From an uncultured Campylobacter sp. (GTDB lineage: Bacteria > Campylobacterota > Campylobacteria > Campylobacterales > Campylobacteraceae): 9,504 nucleotides of DNA. The stretch is taken from the NCBI RefSeq assembly GCF_937949835.1, contig NZ_CALEDC010000013.1, positions 1 through 9,504 on the forward strand. Direction: 5' to 3'. Shown here one piece after another: positions 6,332-9,504 of the stretch (positions are counted from its first letter, which is position 1; each line of letters starts with the position of its first letter). The position numbers were made by a program, and so were the translations under genes. The notes under the pieces are model-generated. The model saw nothing but the letters and a program-made list of their open reading frames with translations, made no database searches and was not told the origin of the DNA.

Positions 6332-6552
6332 GCTAAATTTAAAGATCCGCTCCCTTAAATTTTAAAATTTCGCAAAATTCTACGCAGGCTAAATTTTAAA
6401 ATTTTACGGCGCCGAAGCGAGTAAATTTTGCAGCTCCTCTTGCGACCGCACACCGCATAAAACTCGCTAGTGGCGGCACAGATTTCGCCCACATGCCCTG
6501 TAAAATTTAATAAAATTTTAGCTACAATCGCGCTTTTAAATTTAGGAAAGCT
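6332..6552. repeat. Intergenic gap with two copies of a 14-bp palindrome
   Basis: This 221-base gap between the PiT gene and azlC encodes nothing I can support. The perfect palindrome AAATTTTAAAATTT occurs at 6357-6370 and again at 6391-6404, starts 34 bases apart. A weaker pair, AGCGAGT (6416-6422) and ACTCGCT (6462-6468), could form a long-loop stem. No hairpin with a T run is seen, so no terminator is called for the PiT gene. The right end carries the azlC promoter. Confidence 0.55.
6523..6528 (+). promoter_or_regulatory. Candidate -10 element of azlCD
   Basis: TACAAT lies 24 bases before the azlC ATG, with AT-rich DNA before it and no clear -35. The same hexamer fronts nuoA. AGGA, six bases before the ATG at 6553, is the ribosome binding site. 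Confidence 0.4.
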
Positions 6553-7311
6553 ATGAGTAAAGCAGAAATTTTCAGATCCACCCTCGCCGTGATGATGGGC
6601 TACGTGCCGCTGGGGCTGGCGTTTGGTATCTACGGCATCAGCCAAGACCTGCCCGTATGGGCACTGGCGCTAACCTCACTGCTGATCTACGCAGGCAGCG
6701 TGGAATTCGTGCTGATCGCCTTCATCGTAACCCACGCCTCGCTCGTAGATACCTTCGTCGTGGCATTTTTGCTAAATTTTCGCCATTTTTTCTACACGAT
6801 GTCGCTGCTGGACGAGCTGCGCTTCGTGCGTCATAAAATTTACGCCGTATATGCTCTTACCGACGAAACCTTTGCGCTGCTAAAAGCGCGCGCGTTTTTG
6901 CGCCCCGAGGAGCTTAGCGGCGAACAGCCCGTAACGCCGCAAAGGCTAAAAGAGCTTGATCTGCTCTATAATCTAACCGCGGTTTTAAATCATTCCTACT
7001 GGGTCGCGGGCGTCGTCGTAGGGGCTGTTTTGGGAGCAAGCTTGAAGCTTGATTTTAGCGGAGTCGAGTTTAGCCTGACGGCGCTTTTTGCAATGCTAAC
7101 CTATGAGGTTTTTAAAGCAAATCCGCAATACAAAGTGCTATTGCTGGGCTTTGCCTGCGCGTTTGCGGGGCTTTTTATCTTTCCTACAAAATACTTTTTA
7201 TTCGGCACTCTGATTTTCGGCACTGCGGTTTTGCTGCTCTTTCGTAAATACTTCGAGCGACCTTCGCGCACGGGACGCAGGCTGCGAAAATTCCTAAAAA
7301 GGAGCAGGTAG
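6553..7311 (+). CDS. azlC: AzlC-family branched-chain amino acid exporter, large subunit
   Basis: Inner-membrane permease that with AzlD exports branched-chain amino acids or related compounds, as shown for AzlCD of Bacillus and the homologous BrnFE/YgaZH pairs. It has 252 residues with several membrane helices. Family blocks are YVPLGLAFGIYG (about residues 17-28), YAGSVEFVLIAF, and LLNFRHFFYTMSLLDELR (about residues 73-90), with ALTDETFALL after it. The C-terminus is a basic cytoplasmic tail (RPSRTGRRLRKFLKRSR). The start ATG has AGGA six bases upstream. The stop shares one base with the GTG of azlD, so the two are co-translated. Substrate cannot be told from the sequence; no Lrp-type regulator lies in the window. 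Confidence 0.92.
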   Translation: MSKAEIFRSTLAVMMGYVPLGLAFGIYGISQDLPVWALALTSLLIYAGSVEFVLIAFIVTHASLVDTFVVAFLLNFRHFFYTMSLLDELRFVRHKIYAVYALTDETFALLKARAFLRPEELSGEQPVTPQRLKELDLLYNLTAVLNHSYWVAGVVVGAVLGASLKLDFSGVEFSLTALFAMLTYEVFKANPQYKVLLLGFACAFAGLFIFPTKYFLFGTLIFGTAVLLLFRKYFERPSRTGRRLRKFLKRSR

Positions 7312-7313
7312 TG
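7299..7313 (+). promoter_or_regulatory. Ribosome binding site setting the azlD GTG start
   Basis: AAGGAG (7299-7304) lies six bases before GTG (7311-7313), which overlaps the azlC stop TAG by one base (TAGTG). This supports the GTG start for azlD and coupled translation of the pair. Confidence 0.7.
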
Positions 7314-7658
7314 GAAATTTTGCCCTATATCTTTCTGGCCTCGCTCGCTACGATTTTGACGCGATTTTTGCCGCTGCTGCTTTTTAAGAAAAAGACCGCG
7401 AGTCCAAGCTTATCGTATCTGCAGAAAAACTCGGGCCTTTTGATAATGGTCGTTTTGACGATCTATGCGCTTAAGACGATGCTGCCTAGCTTTTCGGGCG
7501 AGCGAGCTTTCAGCGCGGACGCGCTGCAAACGGCAATGCTGCTATTTTGCCTGATTATGGCGTTTGTCGTGCATGCTAAATTTCGCAATTCGCTCGTTAC
7601 CATAGCGCTTCCTACGCTAATGTATATGGCGGCGCTGCGCTTTTTATTAAATTATTGA
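7311..7658 (+). CDS. azlD: AzlD-family branched-chain amino acid exporter, small subunit
   Basis: Small membrane partner of AzlC; both are needed for export in characterised pairs. It has 115 residues, typical of the family, and three or four membrane helices. Near the N-terminus it reads ILTRFLPLLLFKKK, matching the family's conserved TR-x-LP block; the C-terminal part contains the family-like FRNSLVTIALPTLMYMAAL. The start is GTG, overlapping the azlC stop, with a strong AAGGAG. The stop TGA is at 7656-7658, after which the DNA turns abruptly AT-rich for 70 bases. The identification rests on size, topology and pairing with AzlC, and is good. Confidence 0.88.
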   Translation: MEILPYIFLASLATILTRFLPLLLFKKKTASPSLSYLQKNSGLLIMVVLTIYALKTMLPSFSGERAFSADALQTAMLLFCLIMAFVVHAKFRNSLVTIALPTLMYMAALRFLLNY

Positions 7659-7664
7659 TAAATT

Positions 7665-7670
7665 TATAAG
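7665..7670 (+). promoter_or_regulatory. Candidate -10 element of the radical SAM gene
   Basis: TATAAG lies in the AT-rich 69-base gap after azlD; transcription would start near 7677 and leave a leader of about 50 nt with AAGG before the ATG at 7728. The gap also repeats TTAGTTTT twice. Evidence is composition and spacing only, and read-through from azlD is equally possible. Confidence 0.3.
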
Positions 7671-7727
7671 TTAGTTTTCGATAAACTTCAAAAATTAGTT
7701 TTTAAGTTTAAAAAAGGTTAAAGTTTT

Positions 7728-9080
7728 ATGAATTTTATCAGTCAAATGGTGCATAGCTTCGCCAAAAAATACGCCGCCGAAACTATGCAAAAATCCCTAT
7801 ACAACTCCCTTAGAATCGACATCACGCAGGAAAATATCGCTAAAATTCCAAATCCCGATAAAAAATATATGCTCTACATGCACGTGCCCTTTTGCCACAC
7901 GTTTTGCCCGTACTGCTCCTTTCATAAATATGCTTACGAGCGCGGCGCGTGCAAGGCGTATTTTAGCGCACTACGCGTAGAGATGCAGCGCACGAAGGAC
8001 GCGGGCTACGACTTTGAGACGCTTTATGTCGGCGGCGGTACGACGCTCATCGACGAGGAGGAGTTAGCGCGCACGCTGGAGCTTGCAAAGTCGCTTTTTA
8101 GCATCAAAGAGGTCTCGTGCGAGAGCGATCCCAACCACATCGAACCTGAGAGCTTGCTGCGATTTCGCGGGCTAATAGATCGCCTAAGCGTGGGAGTGCA
8201 GAGCTTTGATGATGATATTTTACGCAAAGCTTCGCGCTACTCAAAATTCGGCTCGGGCGAAATTCTGCAAGAAAAGCTATCCCGAGCGGTCGGAATTCTA
8301 CCGATTTTAAGCTTGGATCTGATCTTTAACTTTCCATTTCAAACTCGCGAAATTTTACTTCGCGACATCGAAGCGGCAAAGGCGGTAAAACCGGAGCAGA
8401 TCACGCTGTATCCGCTGATGAAATCACCTTTGATGCGCGATCAAATAGCGCGAAGCCTCGGCGTTAGCAATGTAGATCACGAGGAGGAATTTTACTCCAT
8501 CATCTGCAAGGAATTTTCTAGTTGGCACCGCAGCAACGCGTGGGCTTTTGCTCGCAAAAAATCGAGCATCAACGACGAGTATGTAGGCACAAACCACGAA
8601 TACGTAGGCATCGGAAGCGGCGCGTTTAGTTTCCTAGGCGGCAGACTGCTCGTAAATGCGTTCAATCTCGAAGAGTACGCAAGCAGGGTGCAGAAAAACG
8701 AAAGCACCGTCATCGCCACCTGCGATTTTAGAAGATCCGAACGCGCAAAATACCTCTTTTTGACCGAGCTTTTTAACGGCGAGATCGATATCGCTAAATT
8801 TAACGCCGCGAACGATTTAAGCCTGCGCCGCGAACTGGGCAGAGAGCTTAGCCTGCTGAGGCTTGCAGGAGCCGTGCGGATCGAGGGCGAGATTATTCGT
8901 ACGACGGAATTTGGGGCATACTTGTGCCTTGTTTTGATGAAGGAATTTTACACCGGCATGGACAAAGTGCGCGCGGCGTTTCGCGACGACGCCAAGATTA
9001 AGCGCGCAAAACAGCTCATCATTATGAACGAAAACGAATCCGCCGCAGCTGGCGCGGCAAAAAGCGAGATAGCGTCGTAA
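7728..9080 (+). CDS. Radical SAM protein of the HemN/HemW/ChuW superfamily
   Basis: A 450-residue enzyme. After a 46-residue leader it shows YMHVPFCHTFCPYCSFHKY: Cys56, Cys60 and Cys63 form the CxxxCxxC that binds the radical SAM [4Fe-4S] cluster, and the cluster-adjacent aromatic is Tyr62. YVGGGTT (residues 100-106) is the SAM-binding GGG motif. RLSVGVQSFDDDIL and LSLDLIFNFPFQT match HemW/HemN core strands. The C-terminal third resembles the HemN C-terminal domain and ends YLCLVLMKEFYTGMDKVRAAF. That ending, and the ERY-KFGSGE-like SRYSKFGSGEIL, recall the ChuW/HutW/HmuW anaerobic heme-opening enzymes, from memory. It lacks the fourth Cys of true HemN (CxxxCxxCxC), so oxygen-independent coproporphyrinogen oxidase activity is doubtful. 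Alternatives are a HemW-like heme chaperone or an uncharacterised clade. No heme transport gene is next to it. The last 30 or so residues are a low-complexity tail. Confidence 0.85.
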   Translation: MNFISQMVHSFAKKYAAETMQKSLYNSLRIDITQENIAKIPNPDKKYMLYMHVPFCHTFCPYCSFHKYAYERGACKAYFSALRVEMQRTKDAGYDFETLYVGGGTTLIDEEELARTLELAKSLFSIKEVSCESDPNHIEPESLLRFRGLIDRLSVGVQSFDDDILRKASRYSKFGSGEILQEKLSRAVGILPILSLDLIFNFPFQTREILLRDIEAAKAVKPEQITLYPLMKSPLMRDQIARSLGVSNVDHEEEFYSIICKEFSSWHRSNAWAFARKKSSINDEYVGTNHEYVGIGSGAFSFLGGRLLVNAFNLEEYASRVQKNESTVIATCDFRRSERAKYLFLTELFNGEIDIAKFNAANDLSLRRELGRELSLLRLAGAVRIEGEIIRTTEFGAYLCLVLMKEFYTGMDKVRAAFRDDAKIKRAKQLIIMNENESAAAGAAKSEIAS

Positions 9081-9196
9081 ATTTTGCCCCCAGCCGCCGC
9101 TACTAGCGCTTGGGCGCACCCGCGACTTGAGCGCAAATACCGTCCGGCATTAAAACACAAACGAATTTTTGATTTCAAAATTTAGGAAACGCCACG
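9081..9196. other. Intergenic gap, no clear feature
   Basis: This 116-base gap begins GC-rich with imperfect short inverted repeats (for example GCGCT and AGCGC around 9105-9135) and ends AT-rich. No T run follows the GC-rich part, so no terminator is called, and no convincing -10 was found. Confidence 0.35.
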
Positions 9197-9504
9197 ATGA
9201 AACGCAGAATGATCAAGCTATTCATTTTATTTCTGTTTTTTGTCCTTGTATTTGAGCTCGTCGGCAATCTTTTTAACTTCGGCCGCTTCCCGTTTCATAA
9301 AAGCTGCGAGCCGTTTATGATGATAAACCGCCATATAACCGGCGATTCAAACGATGAGTGCATAATGCAGCTTATAGAGCAGGGCAATAAAAGAGATCTT
9401 TCGCTATATTACTATAAAACTAAATTTAATCTTGAGGAGCCGTTATCCGAACTGGACGAAAAAGCTATCAAATTTTTAAATATCCCGAGATCGGAGATAA
9501 TTAC
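9197..9504 (+). CDS. Membrane-anchored protein of unknown function, N-terminal part
   Basis: The ATG at 9197 opens a frame that stays open to the right edge, 102 codons plus two bases. It starts MKRRMIKL, then a hydrophobic stretch, about residues 8-26 (FILFLFFVLVFELVGNLF), which is an uncleaved anchor or signal peptide; positive residues in front place the N-terminus in the cytoplasm. The rest, about residues 30 to 102, is polar with Cys37 and Cys55 and would be periplasmic. AGGA lies about 11 bases before the ATG. The reading frame has codon use like its neighbours. I do not recognise the family. It is 116 bases after the radical SAM gene on the same strand, so co-transcription is possible. 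Confidence 0.75.
   Translation, partial: MKRRMIKLFILFLFFVLVFELVGNLFNFGRFPFHKSCEPFMMINRHITGDSNDECIMQLIEQGNKRDLSLYYYKTKFNLEEPLSELDEKAIKFLNIPRSEII

Noticed and set aside
6355..6645. Minus-strand frame across the gap before azlC
   Set aside because: It overlaps the azlC start on the other strand, and the rest is the AAATTT-rich gap; no protein-like pattern.
9085..9140. Rho-independent terminator after the radical SAM gene
   Set aside because: Short imperfect GC-rich repeats exist but the stem is weak and no T run follows.
1..9504. Phase-variable poly-G tracts, CRISPR array, IS ends, tRNA
   Set aside because: The longest G or C runs I saw are five or so bases; no regular repeat-spacer pattern, transposase or tRNA cloverleaf was seen.

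Overview
The window looks like a piece of chromosome from a Campylobacter species of comparatively high GC, of the oral C. gracilis / C. showae / C. rectus kind. This is inferred from three things: the complex I gene order, with two small epsilonproteobacterial proteins where NuoE and NuoF would be; the character of the proteins; and many AAATTT words in otherwise balanced DNA. Nothing here fixes the species.

Left half, minus strand, 4596 down to 1: the first part of the complex I operon. The order is nuoA, nuoB, nuoC, nuoD, a 76-aa NuoE-position protein, a 235-aa NuoF-position protein, then the first 256 codons of nuoG, which runs off the left edge. The genes overlap or nearly touch (19-nt overlap, TGATG, TAATG, two ATGA junctions, a 1-nt gap), so they should be one translationally coupled transcript. 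No NADH/FMN subunit is present. In C. jejuni the same arrangement is known to take electrons from flavodoxin instead of NADH.

Middle, 4597-4769: a divergent promoter region between nuoA and a phosphate transporter gene. It holds a 12-bp inverted repeat placed between the two likely promoters.

Right half, plus strand: a PiT-family phosphate transporter (4770-6331) broken by a -1 frameshift at a short A run in its central cytoplasmic loop. Next is a 221-base gap with two copies of a 14-bp palindrome, then an azlC-azlD pair for branched-chain amino acid export (6553-7658). A 450-aa radical SAM protein related to HemN/HemW/ChuW (7728-9080) follows. Last is the start of an unrecognised membrane-anchored protein (9197 to the right edge). 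These units seem functionally independent of each other and of complex I.

I saw no tRNA, rRNA, CRISPR array, insertion sequence or phage gene. The points most worth a second look are the split PiT gene, the dyad between the divergent promoters, the AAATTT (RAATTY) excess, and the radical SAM gene.
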